Part shown: piece by piece, positions 25,101-35,317 of the stretch
How the letters are laid out: every line of letters begins with the position of its first letter
Numbering within the stretch: the first letter of the stretch is position 1
DNA from: Conoideocrella luteorostrata
Taxonomy: Eukaryota; Ascomycota; Sordariomycetes; Hypocreales; Clavicipitaceae
Assembly: GCA_032433595.1 (NCBI GenBank)
Contig: JASWJB010000031.1
Coordinates: 62,001 to 126,000 of the forward strand
DNA length: 64,000 nucleotides
Direction: 5' to 3'
Notes under the pieces: model-generated
Told to the model about the DNA's origin: nothing
What the model saw: the letters and a program-made list of their open reading frames with translations, nothing else
Database searches by the model: none
Program-made: the position numbers and the translations under genes

Positions 25101-25213
25101 GGCGATATCTAGCTTTGGGCTGCAAAGCTTCACAGCTGCAAGCGCGAGAGCCAGCCACCACCGCCAGGAGATCGATATCGAGACGCGCGCCCAGCGTTGT
25201 CAGACTAGCCTCA

Positions 25214-26703
25214 ATGAACTGTAACGAGCTCCAAGAGGGCGTCAAGCCGTCCCGCTACGTCGTAAAACGGCCAAAAGCACTTCAATGGTTCTATAACGGT
25301 CGCTTATACAAGGAGAGCGATGAGGAGAGACAGGCTGGCCGGTTCGAACTGTTTCTAGATTTGCTGTGTTAGTTGCCGGTACACACGAAAGAACACCACT
25401 TCCCCCCCCCCAAAAAAAAAACAAAAAACAAAATCTGTTCATCATTCAATTTCCCACCTGCCCACCAAAGCTATTAGTTATTTTATATATGCTAATGAAT
25501 TTTGCAAACGCAGACGTTGCTATTGTCGCCAATTTTAGCGATGACCTCGCTGAGCACCCCAACGGGGCCCATCTTGCCAAATACGTGCTCATCTTCGCCC
25601 CGGCATGGCACATCTGGGCTGATCTCCGCGAGATCATGAACTCCTACTACACGGACGACCTGCCGCAACGCCTGGTGATCCTATGGGTTATGGCGCTGCT
25701 CGTCCTATACGCCAACAACGCCAGAGCGGCAGATCACGATATCGACGCCATGAGAACAACTGCTGGAGCCTATCTCGTTGCTCGATTCAGTACAATGTGT
25801 GTCTTCCTCGTCTCATCATTCGCGAGCTATCAGCACAGAGCGCAGGCTCGCGTTCTCGCCGGCTTCATGTCCCTCGGGCTGCTCCTCACGATTCCCCTGT
25901 TCTTTGAATCGGTCAGCATCCGGGGCAAAGCCGCTGTTGTGGCCGTCATGGTTGTCTACCAGGAACTGACGTGGTCCTTGTCTCTGAGCCCCTGGATCAA
26001 ACGCCGCCTGAAGCTCAAGTATAGCACCGCCGTGGACATTGCGCACGAAATCGACCGCATGGCCGCCTTTTTCATCATCATCCTCGGCGAGTTCGTGTAC
26101 AGCGTCATTGTGGGCGATCCAGCGGGGACGGGACTGACGGCTGGATACGCCAAAGCCGTGTGCACGCTCGTCATTGCCTTCTGCATCAATTGGATCTACG
26201 TGAGTGGTGATGGCAGCCTGCAGGCCACGCACCCTATTCGACGCTCTGCCTGGACGGCTTTCGGGTTCTTCCTCCTGCATTTGCCTCTGGCGGCGTCATT
26301 CCTGATCGGTGGCCACATTTGCGCCATAAGCACCAAGCTGCACGAGTTTGAGGACGGCCAGCGCTGGCTTCTAGGCGGCGGTCTTGGCGTGGGGCTGCTC
26401 TGCCTCTGGTTATATGGACAGCTGTACCGCACAGAGGACGAGGATTGTCTTATTCTGCCGAAACAGGCTCGCATCGGCATGAGGCTTGTCATCGCCGTAA
26501 TTTTGGCTGTGTTGCCTGAAACGCACGACCATTTGACGGCGACGGAATTCATAGTTATCGTCATGGCGCTATTTGCGTTTCTGACAATCTGGGAGACGAT
26601 AGGAGGGTTGATGAAGGGCGCCACCGTCTTTGAACCGTGGTCCAATGTGCATCCTCCGGATGAGGACGTGGAGGCGGAGTCTAGCGAGGCATTGCGGGAT
26701 TAA
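25214..26703 (+). CDS. LtrA-family (low temperature requirement A) multi-pass membrane protein
   Basis: Integral membrane protein of the LtrA family (PF06772), 447 aa. Exons are 25214-25367 and 25514-26703; the 146-nt intron, which contains adjacent poly-C and poly-A runs, rejoins ELFLDLL to YVAIVANFSDDLAEHP, a hallmark of the family. About eight to ten hydrophobic segments follow, with conserved polar pieces such as HEIDRMAAFFIIILGEFVYSV near the middle (a HEIDR-x-F-x-ILGE-like core) and PETHDHLTATEF near the end. The molecular function of the family is not established; the name comes from a Listeria cold-growth phenotype. The ATG at 25214 (MNCNELQEG) is chosen because the open frame further upstream has no ATG. 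Expression control is not evident. Confidence 0.86.
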
Positions 26704-27038
26704 ACAGTAAAGTGAATCACATATTCCAGTATTGCCTTTAATCTGAGATGCCGTGACCGCAAATTCAGGCGCGAGGAAATTCCGGCTCTCAGGTCTCGAG
26801 TATGACTCCCAAGCAAGGTCAGCTGCCCGAAATTGCGGCTGAGGCGACGAACTCGGCGGAGCAGACCGGGACTCGGGACGCCACGGACCAGCAGCAGACT
26901 TCAAATCACTGGCGTTGACAGAACAGCCTTATAATCCGCACTCTGTGCAGAAATCAACATTAATTCAATACCCTCTTTTCTCTAAATATTAATCAATCCA
27001 ATCAATCAGAAGAAGCGCAATCTACATAAAAAATATCC
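26704..27038. other. Short intergenic region
   Basis: This 335-bp spacer holds the LtrA 3' UTR and an AT-rich leader with ATCAATCAATC-like repeats at about 26990-27010 just before the next gene. Nothing else is seen. Confidence 0.45.
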
Positions 27039-27906
27039 ATGCAATCCGTGACTCACCTCCTACGGCCGCGAACCGCTCTCCTTGGCGGCGCCTTCATCCT
27101 CACCCTCGGTGGCGGCATTTACACCGTCGCCCTCTACAAACGCTTGCGCCTCATCAACGCCGCTCATCCCATTCAGATTCACACAAGAGATACCGCATCG
27201 GAGTCGTTCCGCAACTCCCCTACTATCCGTAGACTCGTCAACCCCCGCGGCCACACCGCATGGGAGGATGCCCGCACCGTGACGCTCCGTATCCCCAAGG
27301 GCTGTGAGGGACCTTCAGAAGAAGTACTCTTGTCCGCCTTTGTGAGGGCCTTTTTCGGGGGGTTGGTGTTTGCACCGGAGAGGTTGACCTTGCAGTTTCT
27401 GAGGCGGCCGATTGTTGTGTTTGACGGTAAATTCTTTCCTCATCACATCCCCGCCTGAACCACATGTAGTCTACTAAGTAACAGTTCCAGGTCTGGCACC
27501 CAACACTACACCGCAACATATAACCAGTCTAAAAGACATGCCTACGGGGCTCCCGGTACTGCATTCCATCCTATGGAATGCCTTTCAAGTCGCGGATATT
27601 AGCGTATCTGGTGATGATGCCTTGTCCAGTTCGACAGCTCGGGAACACAGCATTGACATCGTGTATGGTTCTAATAGAGGTGAGTTTGCAGGGTGTCATC
27701 GGTTCACGGTCCAGCGGATAGAAGCTGGCGTGCACGAAGAAGATGATGATGCCGAGACGCGCGTGTTTGTGAGTATGGAGTGCATAACGTGCAATCCAAT
27801 GGTGAATAAGCCAATTGCCGGGGATTATCTCTTCAAATTTCATAAGCTCTATGCTCTGATGCTGTTTAGAGAGGCAGTGAGTAGTATTGCTGAAGGGTTG
27901 AGATGA
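27039..27906 (+). CDS. Unrecognised single-pass membrane protein (two exons)
   Basis: I do not recognise this 267-aa protein. Exons are 27039-27426 and 27491-27906 with a 64-nt GT-AG intron that keeps frame (VFDG joins LAPNTTPQ). A hydrophobic segment at about residues 13-33, preceded by few basic residues, suggests an N-terminal anchor with the rest on one side of a membrane. The body contains acidic runs (EEDDDAET) and two cysteines in a CITC segment. Composition, codon usage and the intron support a real gene. It may be a member of the small fungal-only families with no assigned role; nothing nearby points to function. Confidence 0.68.
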
Positions 27907-28055
27907 TTAATGTTCTGGAGGATGTATACATGTATGATCAAAAGGGGATTGGCGTACTGGTGTAATAGCGCTATAACATATTATTTTGGGTTAGGGATGG
28001 GAGTTGATAGATCATCGTCGCTCTATGTACAAGCCATATAATTTTTATTCATTAT

Positions 28056-30701
28056 TTACAACGTTATTTCTGAAGATCTAATGTTCCCGCCAACCACGGT
28101 CACCTTTTCGCCACCGTCTGCGCTCACCGTGAGCGTCAGCTTCTCCCTTGGCCACAAGGTGATGTAGTTGTCTGACCAGATGGCAGGGTTGATGTCCTCG
28201 CCTTGCTTATCGACGAGATTCAGACGAATGAAAAAGGCAGGCACGTCGGCCTTGTTTTCGAGTTCAATGGTGCGAGTAGTGCCGGCGGTGTTGGACAGTC
28301 TGAATGACAGCTGAGCCTTCTTCATCCTGCTCAGTGCACTAAAGTCGGCGAATTTGGTTACTGGAGTGTGATACCATGTGGAGTTGGGCCAATTGAGCGC
28401 ATCGACAGACTTGGTCAGCCAGTAGACATTTCGGCTGAGAACTTTACCCTTATCATCAGAGAGCACGAGCCGCAACAGACCGACGTCCTTGATCATGTCC
28501 AGGCCGGTGACCTTGGCAGCCTTGCCAGACTTATTGGGGGTCGTCTCGGTAGTGATGGAGTTTTTGGAAATCTGCTTGCCGTTGAGATCAACCAGGTCCA
28601 TGGCAATGGTGCGTTTTCCTTTCCTGTCTAAACTGTGGTTGATGATCCAAGCCTCCTCCCGGACGTAGTCATACGCAACATGTTCCAGCCGCGAACCGAC
28701 CTTGGTGCCGAAATATGAACCTGCAGGGTGCAAGTAATGGTCGAATTGGTTCCAGTGTAAGCTGGGCCAGGCGTTGTTCAGCATCCAGTAGATGGTGCCG
28801 GTGGCAGGACGATCCTGGTTCCATCGAGCAGAGTAGCCTTCGTGTTGGGCTCGAATGGTTTCGTAATCCATCAACTGGGCCTTGTAAACATAGTCATCTA
28901 GAGATGTGGGAGCACCATATCGCTTGAACAGTCCTTCATTATAGATGACGCGGTTGTAGAAGGACGAGGTGTTGGTGGACATGTGGAAGAAGTTGGCATT
29001 GGGCTTCTTCCACAGATCTTCCATCTCGCTCTTGGTGAGGAACTTCTTGAGACTGCTAATTTCCGGGGTTCCAACTCCGGCGCCGAGCTCTGATCCGAAA
29101 CCAAATGCAGCGCCCAGGCGGCTTTCAGACGGGTCCGTGTCGTACCAGTAGTTTGGTGGCACCCAGTCATAAGGCCCGTCCATCTTCATGCCCGAAGGAC
29201 CGAGAAGCGCAGGATATCCTCGTTTGGAGGCAGAGGCGATGATCGGGGTCTGCCAGTAGGCGTCCTTCATTGCGTCGACATAAATCTTGGTGGCTCGGTC
29301 ATTTGGCCAGAAGTCACTGCCCACGAGAAACCCAAGAACGCTGGGATGCGGCTGCATCATTGCCGCTTCATGTCTCATGGTGGCGTTCGCCGTCTCGTAG
29401 TCGTTCTCGACCCAGGGCGAATTGACTGCGAGATCGCCATTGTACGACCAACTCTCCCACTTAGAGCAACAGACGAAACCGGCGATAATCATCATGCCAG
29501 ATTTATCGGCAATCTCATACAGCTCGGGGTGCTCCATCATGCCTTCGAGACGGATTGTGTTGAGCCCCATATCGAATGAGTATTTGACAATGTTGGCCCA
29601 TCGCTTCGCGTCCCACCGGAAAAACATGTCAGGACTGTACCCACCTCCAATGACCTGGAATGGGTGGCCATTGACGGTAAATATGGTGTCATTGTGGCTG
29701 TTGACAGCAGAGGTAACCGTACGAATGCCAAAAGATTCTGCAGCAAAGTCTGAAGGCTCATTCCCAACAGACACGGTGAGTTTGGCCTTGTACAACGGCT
29801 GGCCACCCCAGAACTTGGGCCACCAGATCTTGGGCTTCATGATGGTGTGGGTGACTTCGACGAGCCTCGCCTCCCTTGGTCCTAGCTTCAGTGATAATTT
29901 CTTGGAACCGGCTCTGCAGCCTGACGACTCAGAAACGACTGACGTGGCGTCTAGCTGGACTTCTTTGTCCTCAAGGTTCTGCACTTTGGCACGTACGGTG
30001 ACGGCTGCGGGATTAGACTCGACCGGGACCTTGATATCGATAGATACGCTCATCGGCCCCAGAGAAACAGGTCCCGTCTGCTTCACAGTTACATCCCTCC
30101 AAATACCACTGCCATTGTCCGGCGCATGGGGGCTCCAGTCGACGAAACCGTACACGAGATCCAGGTTGAAGTCGGCTGGGTAAACATTGGCGGCAAGAGC
30201 ATTCTTTTCGCCAACAAGACCGGTGATGTCGTACGCGTGTCCACCAAATGAGCCTGCCTGTTGCTTCTTATCAGCGATTTTCCTCCCGTTGAAATACAGG
30301 TCTGCGCGTGACGTGATTCCATTGGTATGGAGGAAGTAGTGCTGCCCCTTCTTTGGAGCAAGCGAAAACTCGTTTCGGTAAACCCAAGGGACGAGGAATT
30401 GGCCCCAGTTGAGCTTGTTGAGGTTATCTGAAAACCACAAGTCGTCATCTTTGTACTGTCCCGTCTCGATCAGACACCCCAAAACGGTGCAACGGGACTG
30501 GTTTATGTGATGCCATGACGAAGTATCAACACCAGGCTTAGACACCGCCGTGAGGTCTCTGTCGACAGAAGAAGACGACTGAAAGTCCCAGTTCGGGATG
30601 ACTCCGACCTGCCCTGCCTTTGAGGTCAAAGGGTTATTTGCGGCCGAGGCGAGCGCGCTGCCCCCAGCAAGGAGCAAGGCCAATATGGCTGTGATTGCCA
30701 T
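28056..30701 (-). CDS. Secreted exo-beta-D-glucosaminidase (GH2)
   Basis: Single-exon 881-aa glycoside hydrolase family 2 enzyme with a signal peptide (about 1-20). It releases glucosamine from non-reducing ends of chitosan oligomers, as characterised for CsxA-type enzymes and the Trichoderma Gls93. The acid/base D463 lies in GSDFWP and the nucleophile E538 in GFGSELGAG; the SDFWP context is what separates this subgroup from beta-galactosidases and mannosidases of GH2. The N-terminal jelly-roll domain (about 60-210), Ig-like domain (about 215-335), TIM barrel (about 336-640) and C-terminal beta domains are all present. Lack of introns in a gene this long is notable. Secretion implies growth on chitosan from fungal walls or deacetylated host chitin. 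A strong TATA element is 78 nt upstream. Confidence 0.93.
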   Translation of the reverse strand: MAITAILALLLAGGSALASAANNPLTSKAGQVGVIPNWDFQSSSSVDRDLTAVSKPGVDTSSWHHINQSRCTVLGCLIETGQYKDDDLWFSDNLNKLNWGQFLVPWVYRNEFSLAPKKGQHYFLHTNGITSRADLYFNGRKIADKKQQAGSFGGHAYDITGLVGEKNALAANVYPADFNLDLVYGFVDWSPHAPDNGSGIWRDVTVKQTGPVSLGPMSVSIDIKVPVESNPAAVTVRAKVQNLEDKEVQLDATSVVSESSGCRAGSKKLSLKLGPREARLVEVTHTIMKPKIWWPKFWGGQPLYKAKLTVSVGNEPSDFAAESFGIRTVTSAVNSHNDTIFTVNGHPFQVIGGGYSPDMFFRWDAKRWANIVKYSFDMGLNTIRLEGMMEHPELYEIADKSGMMIIAGFVCCSKWESWSYNGDLAVNSPWVENDYETANATMRHEAAMMQPHPSVLGFLVGSDFWPNDRATKIYVDAMKDAYWQTPIIASASKRGYPALLGPSGMKMDGPYDWVPPNYWYDTDPSESRLGAAFGFGSELGAGVGTPEISSLKKFLTKSEMEDLWKKPNANFFHMSTNTSSFYNRVIYNEGLFKRYGAPTSLDDYVYKAQLMDYETIRAQHEGYSARWNQDRPATGTIYWMLNNAWPSLHWNQFDHYLHPAGSYFGTKVGSRLEHVAYDYVREEAWIINHSLDRKGKRTIAMDLVDLNGKQISKNSITTETTPNKSGKAAKVTGLDMIKDVGLLRLVLSDDKGKVLSRNVYWLTKSVDALNWPNSTWYHTPVTKFADFSALSRMKKAQLSFRLSNTAGTTRTIELENKADVPAFFIRLNLVDKQGEDINPAIWSDNYITLWPREKLTLTVSADGGEKVTVVGGNIRSSEITL

Positions 30702-30778
30702 GGCTTCTCTGCTGCCACTGTAACGTCACGAACGACCTTGTCAACATCTGGGAAGGGTTCGGGGCGGCATGACCTTGG

Positions 30779-30788
30779 TATATATATA
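30779..30788 (-). promoter_or_regulatory. TATA box of exo-glucosaminidase
   Basis: An alternating TA run of ten bases lies 78-87 nt upstream of the ATG at 30701, a strong core-promoter element. Confidence 0.55.
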
Positions 30789-31111
30789 CATGTTAGCGAG
30801 CGGATCTACAACGTTACCACGACGGCCGCCAAGAGCCGTCATGGCGTCTGGTCCGCGTCAATTGACGGGCATGTTGGCATGGTGGTGAACAGCCTGGTTC
30901 GGCTAAACGCTGAAAAATGAAGCCGGGGTTGGGGTAGTGGCTCATGTGGGGGTACACAGCTGCATTGCAGGGGCTGCGAGGCTGCAAGCTAAAATAAATT
31001 AATTGATGAACCATAGGATTGGAGCGGGGTAGGCGGGGCTCCTCGGGATGGTTGGTCCTACGCGCTGTGATTTAGGGTTAGGCCGTCTATTAGCAGGCTG
31101 CATGCTGGGTA
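30789..31111. other. Upstream region of the exo-glucosaminidase
   Basis: About 320 bp forming the upstream promoter of the GH2 gene, bounded by the decayed chitinase-like fragment. Short GC-rich GGGG/GGCGGGG blocks at about 31025-31045 could include CreA-type carbon-repressor sites (SYGGRG); binding is inferred only. Confidence 0.35.
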
Positions 31112-31644
31112 CTAATCGCTAGAAAATGCAAGTTCAGGGTCTCCTTGCCACCGAACCAGCCTGGTTGTCCCTTGCCAGCTTCCCCAGCCGTAAGCTATGA
31201 TGGGTGGATAAACAACTGCCGTTGCCCCCATCCAACCGTTACGCGATCGAACGGAGAAATATGCAGTTAAACCGGCAGCACCGGCAGTGCCTCCCACAAT
31301 AGGTATCATGGAAAGTCATCTCATGACCATGCTTACGATGAACTCGTCCCGTCCTTTTCTCTCAACTTCATTCGTCTTGTCTACAAGAATCCGTATGACT
31401 TCAACGACCGCTCGAGCTGTCAAAGCTGGTAGTGATGTCGTATCAACCACATCGGACCACCGCATTAAGTATCATATGCGGTGAAATCTCAGACGTACTT
31501 GACACCCGCTTGCCTCTTTTCCGCCGAATCATGAGACTTGTCAAAGATCTCCTTAGGAAGTCCCAGGATTCTGAATTATGTACGGCAGTTGTGGGGTTTG
31601 GCGAGCAGCTGGTATTCCACTTCACCCGCCAGGGACCCTCTCAT
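31112..31644 (-). pseudogene. Decayed C-terminal fragment of a large chitinase-like (killer-toxin type GH18) gene
   Basis: Minus-strand reading frames carry short pieces that resemble the region downstream of the GH18 domain in large fungal killer-toxin-type chitinases: LPKEIFDKSHDSAEKRQAG (about 31550-31490), then VEVIRILVDKTNEVERKGR and DEFIVSMVM (about 31400-31320), then MIPIVGGTAGAAGLTA (about 31309-31262). They are in the right order but interrupted by an in-frame TAA (near 31578) and TGA (near 31315), and no GH18 domain, LysM or signal peptide lies upstream. I recognise the family from memory of its conserved tail, so the family call is moderate; the broken state is seen directly. No function is expected. 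Confidence 0.5.
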
Positions 31645-32953
31645 TGTAAATAGGAGTTGTAGAAAGAGGGCACACCCAGCTCGGTATTGTAGAGGCCAGG
31701 CTACCGTGTAAGCATTCCGCATTCCGCATACAACTAGGCACCACGTATACTCGGCGATGCATACTGCTGGATGTGTCTTGCTTCATATTTCCATTCTACA
31801 GCTTAGTGGTTAGGTTTGACGTAACACTGGAAATGTTTAGACATAGCATTATTCTTGTCTGATGGGCGCAAATCAAATATTAGGAGAGTAGTAACAATGC
31901 TATTTCAAAGACAAAGAGGATATTCTTGTATTCATATGATAGGAATTCTAAAGATGTGTGCATGAACGGCGCCAGATAATCTGTAGTGAATCTCTACGGC
32001 CAACAGTGTTTACTTTTGTACTTGCTACTAATATGAGGAGCTTTCGATGCAAAGTACTTTGGCAATGGAAATGTACCCCAGGTGGAGGGAACGACCAGCA
32101 TAGCATATCGTACTAGACTGTTATCATCCTCTTTCCGCCTTAATCGACGGGTAAATGATTCATGCTACTTTTTTTTTATGTGCTGCGATGAACCAATGCC
32201 ACAGCAGCTCATACTCTACAGGCTTCTTCGTCCGTGTCTCGCCAAGTGCTAGGGGCAGCTTCGATTGAATCTTCCCTCCTGTGCACGTTATACCATCTGT
32301 TGGCCTGGCCCATGCTGTCAATAATGGTTCGGAATATTCCGAACCATGCACTCTGTAACTGGCCAGTCCATTAGTCACAAGATTGGACAACCGCCCATAT
32401 GCAGAGTAAGCCTTTTACAAATGTACAGATCTATGCGCTAGTGTGAGCAGGAAATTGCCAGTAATTTGGCCGGTCCTGAGATACGCGACCAATGCGCACT
32501 CCCAGCGACTCGCATCGGCAGGGAAAACAACATGGCGCTGGCAGAATTATAAATCCCGAGCGGCTCGCAGTGGGTTTCAGCACTAAACCCTAGCAGATAT
32601 CGGGCGCATAGTCACTACCTCACAGCCTGCGGCCACGCGACTCATCCACGTAAGTACTAACTAACTAGTGATCCACCCTCCCCTGAAGCGCTGCCACCAC
32701 GCATCGTGTTCCTCACGGGACTCGCCCCAGACGCCATCTCCGCAACCGCAGCTTCTCTCGCACGGCTTCCTCATCCTTCACGACGCTTTCAGGATTAATT
32801 GAACCCCGGATCGAGCCAGGTTTTGGGGCTTGACCGACAGGGAGCTAGCGACCACTGGCGTCTAGTTTCCGTACTCCGCATAGTCAGTTAATCTGGTGTT
32901 AATCGCCTGCATCATGACAGCCCATCGCGGCCAGACTCGAGAATACTACTGCC
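31645..32953. other. Intergenic region upstream of Zn2Cys6 gene
   Basis: About 1.3 kb of AT-rich sequence with no supported gene; a 76-codon frame at 32160-32390 (-) has no recognisable feature. It contains the 24-bp palindrome at 32324-32347 and a TACTCCGCA variant near 32872, and must hold the regulator's promoter. Confidence 0.5.
32324..32347. promoter_or_regulatory. 24-bp perfect palindrome with CGG-N6-CCG core
   Basis: Each arm reads ATGGTTCGGAAT on its own strand. The centre gives CGG (32330-32332), six bases, then CCG (32339-32341), the inverted-triplet arrangement bound by Zn2Cys6 dimers; N6 spacing is that of yeast Ppr1. It lies about 607 bp upstream of the ATG of the Zn2Cys6 gene at 32954, so autoregulation is possible. 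A protein-binding role is inferred. Confidence 0.5.
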
Positions 32954-35185
32954 ATGGCCGACGTCAATCCCAACGCAACATTACCAGCAAAGCCTCGCAA
33001 GCGGAGAATACCGGTACGTTGGGACTGGACACGTAGCTTTGTTTGTGGATGATGACATGCTAAAGAAAGCTCTCAACTAATATTATATGCACTGTATGTA
33101 GACTTCGTGCAGCGCTTGTCGTCAGTCCAAGGTATGTCACAAGTCGGCTCGCTCCATTCTCTTCCGTCTCATGTTCAACCGGCGTTGTAGGTGAAATGCG
33201 ATGGTCGACGGCCATGTTCGCGGTAAGAATCATACATAACAGGATGCTCTCGAATGTTTGGCTGATTTGATGTTGCCAGATGTCGCGCCTCGCAGAAATC
33301 GTGCAGATTCGAGGAGAAGCCCAAGGAAACACATGAACTGTATGCATCGTCATAAATGCCTTGTGCCTAGTACAGAACTAACCCAACCAAAAGGAAAATC
33401 GAACAACTACAGAAACAAGTGGATGAATTGCAAACAAAGCTGCTTCAACAAGGAGGTCAACCAGGACCGGTAGACAAGAATGTGATTGCGGCAGCCCACA
33501 GTTCCTCCCATGCTGATTCTTCACTACCTTCAACTCTTAACAATCCGGTGACTGTCGAGACTCGCGACATTCATACTGCATCTCCTGCGTCATCACGGGT
33601 AACAGAAACGCATAGGTCCAGTAACGGATCAAGCATATTCGCCCATGGAGCATTGTCATTATTTCGAGCCGGTAGGACCACAGTACCTTTTCATTTCCTA
33701 TTATCAGAAACGCTAGATGTTGTGGACGCAGGCATTATTACTCTTGATCAAGCCTATTCCTACTTTATAACCTTTTTTGAAGGCTGTGACAGATATGTGC
33801 CGGTTTTTGACCCAGAACATGACACGTTGGAGAGCGTGAGATCGAGAAGCGGCCTGTTGTTCAGTGTCATGTGTACTGTTGGATGTCGCGCTTTAAGCGG
33901 AACGGACGCCCAGCCATGGCGCATTCTGAACTTTCATACTCGAAGGACTTTGAACGCCGCCATAGCAGTTCCGAGCATGTTGTGCCTGGAGACCATTCAA
34001 GCACTTTTGGTCAGGGCTTGTTATGCGTCTGAACGGTCGTTGCTGATTGCTGCCGCGACTCGGATGGCAGTAGACTTGGGACTGCCCGGTGTATACGAAG
34101 ATCTCATGTCGCAAGTTCTTTCCATCTCCCGTGGCCGCGGTGGCACAAGGCCCATAGACGACGTTATGCTTATGCAGAAGACAAGAACCTGGCTCCATAT
34201 TCTGAACATGAGCCATATTCTGCATGTTGACGCCGGCGATGTCTTGGCCGTGAGGTTTGCTGGCGACGCTCGGAGAAGTAGAGTACTACTGACAGAACCA
34301 CTTATCCGCAAGCAAGACATGTGCCTTTGGCCTCAAGTAGAGCTAAATGCTCTTCGGGCTCAAATGCATGAGCGTTTGTCCGAACTAAATCACACCGATG
34401 CGGAGATCATGGACATTGTTTCAGACGCCATGATTGACATTAACGTGTGGTTTGACGACTGGAGGCGGATATTTAATCCAAACGACCCCCACACGCCGTG
34501 GCTGGCCCTCAACATGCAAGTTCAGCGCTGTTGGGGAGTCACTATGGCCTTGTGCCGAGCGATCAGGACAACTGGAGTAGAAAATGTTGATATTATGTCT
34601 CCGACCCAGAAGCAGATGTTAACCATGGCCCAGGACGCGTTGAGGCAACACCTAGATATTATTACTCGAGAACCACGCATCTACCTGCATAACTTACGCT
34701 ACGCTATGGACTTTGTCTGGGCAAAGTGCGTATTTTGCTATCTCTTGCTACTGAAATTATCCATACTATTACCGGCTGAATCGACCCCGTGGGAGAACGA
34801 TCTCATAGAACGTGGCAATGCTCTCCTCAGTGAATTGAGCGAAGCTGGTGGCGGTCTCTTGAATGGACATCGCAGCAACACCGGAAAGATTTACTTGCAG
34901 CTGCTTGAAACTGGTATCGAGAAGTTTAGCACTGCAATGAATAATGACGTTCGCGGTCATATCAACGATCCAGGGGGGGACGAAGGTCAAGGTGGCACAA
35001 ACAATGCTGGACAAAACTCCTTTGTTCCGGAACAATTCGTCTTTGAATGGGATTTTCCCGGCCTCAACTTATATTCATCCTCTATAACTGAGACTGAATG
35101 GCTAGATAATATATTGCAAGAGGCACTCAGTGGTACAGACGAGTTCATGGCTTTTGGTTGGTCGTCTGCAGAAGCGACGGATTAG
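32954..35185 (+). CDS. Zn2Cys6 transcription factor (five exons)
   Basis: Nuclear regulator, 657 aa. Exons are 32954-33013, 33102-33131 (only 30 nt), 33191-33222 (32 nt), 33280-33339 and 33394-35185; the zinc cluster is spread over three of them and reads C23-x2-C26-x6-C33-x5-C39-x2-C42-x6-C49, preceded by the basic run KPRKRRIP. A short coiled-coil dimerisation helix (KIEQLQKQVDELQTKLLQQ) follows directly. The long last exon holds a fungal regulatory middle homology region (about 165-480) with the segment ARACYASERSLLIAAATRMAVDLG-like core and HILHVDAGD. It ends 132 bp from the stop of the GH31 gene, tail to tail. That proximity, the palindrome upstream and the carbohydrate setting suggest control of glycoside genes, which is only an inference. 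Confidence 0.87.
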
Positions 35186-35317
35186 TCTATCCAAGCTACA
35201 TAAGCAAGTATGCCAACGATTGGTCGCTCATCTTCATTCTCGCAATGCTACAAGACTTGCAACACTCAAAATAATCGGGTCACACTATGCATTCAATTTT
35301 CGACTATTTGACTCAAG

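Larger units (their letters stand above)
17742..25213. other. 7.5-kb gene-poor region
   Basis: I find no supportable protein gene, tRNA or rRNA in this stretch. The left 400 bp is the subtilisin promoter and the right end the LtrA promoter. Open frames are short (up to about 175 codons), overlap on both strands, and are rich in Ser, Arg, Pro and His without motifs or plausible splice partners. The sequence is dotted with low-complexity tracts (ATGG repeats, an A19 run, C7 and C12 runs) and copies of a TACTCCGTA motif. It may be an old transposon graveyard, a long regulatory or lncRNA region, or hold a diverged small secreted protein gene that I cannot recognise. Confidence 0.55.

Noticed and set aside
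25115..25213. Longer N-terminus for the LtrA protein
   Set aside because: The upstream in-frame extension begins at TTG with no ATG; the first ATG is at 25214.
29422..30183. 253-codon open frame antisense to the GH2 gene
   Set aside because: It mirrors strong codon bias of the real gene on the other strand and has no motif; likewise 59392-60030 (+) against the coiled-coil gene and 48987-49811 (+) against the alpha-galactosidase.
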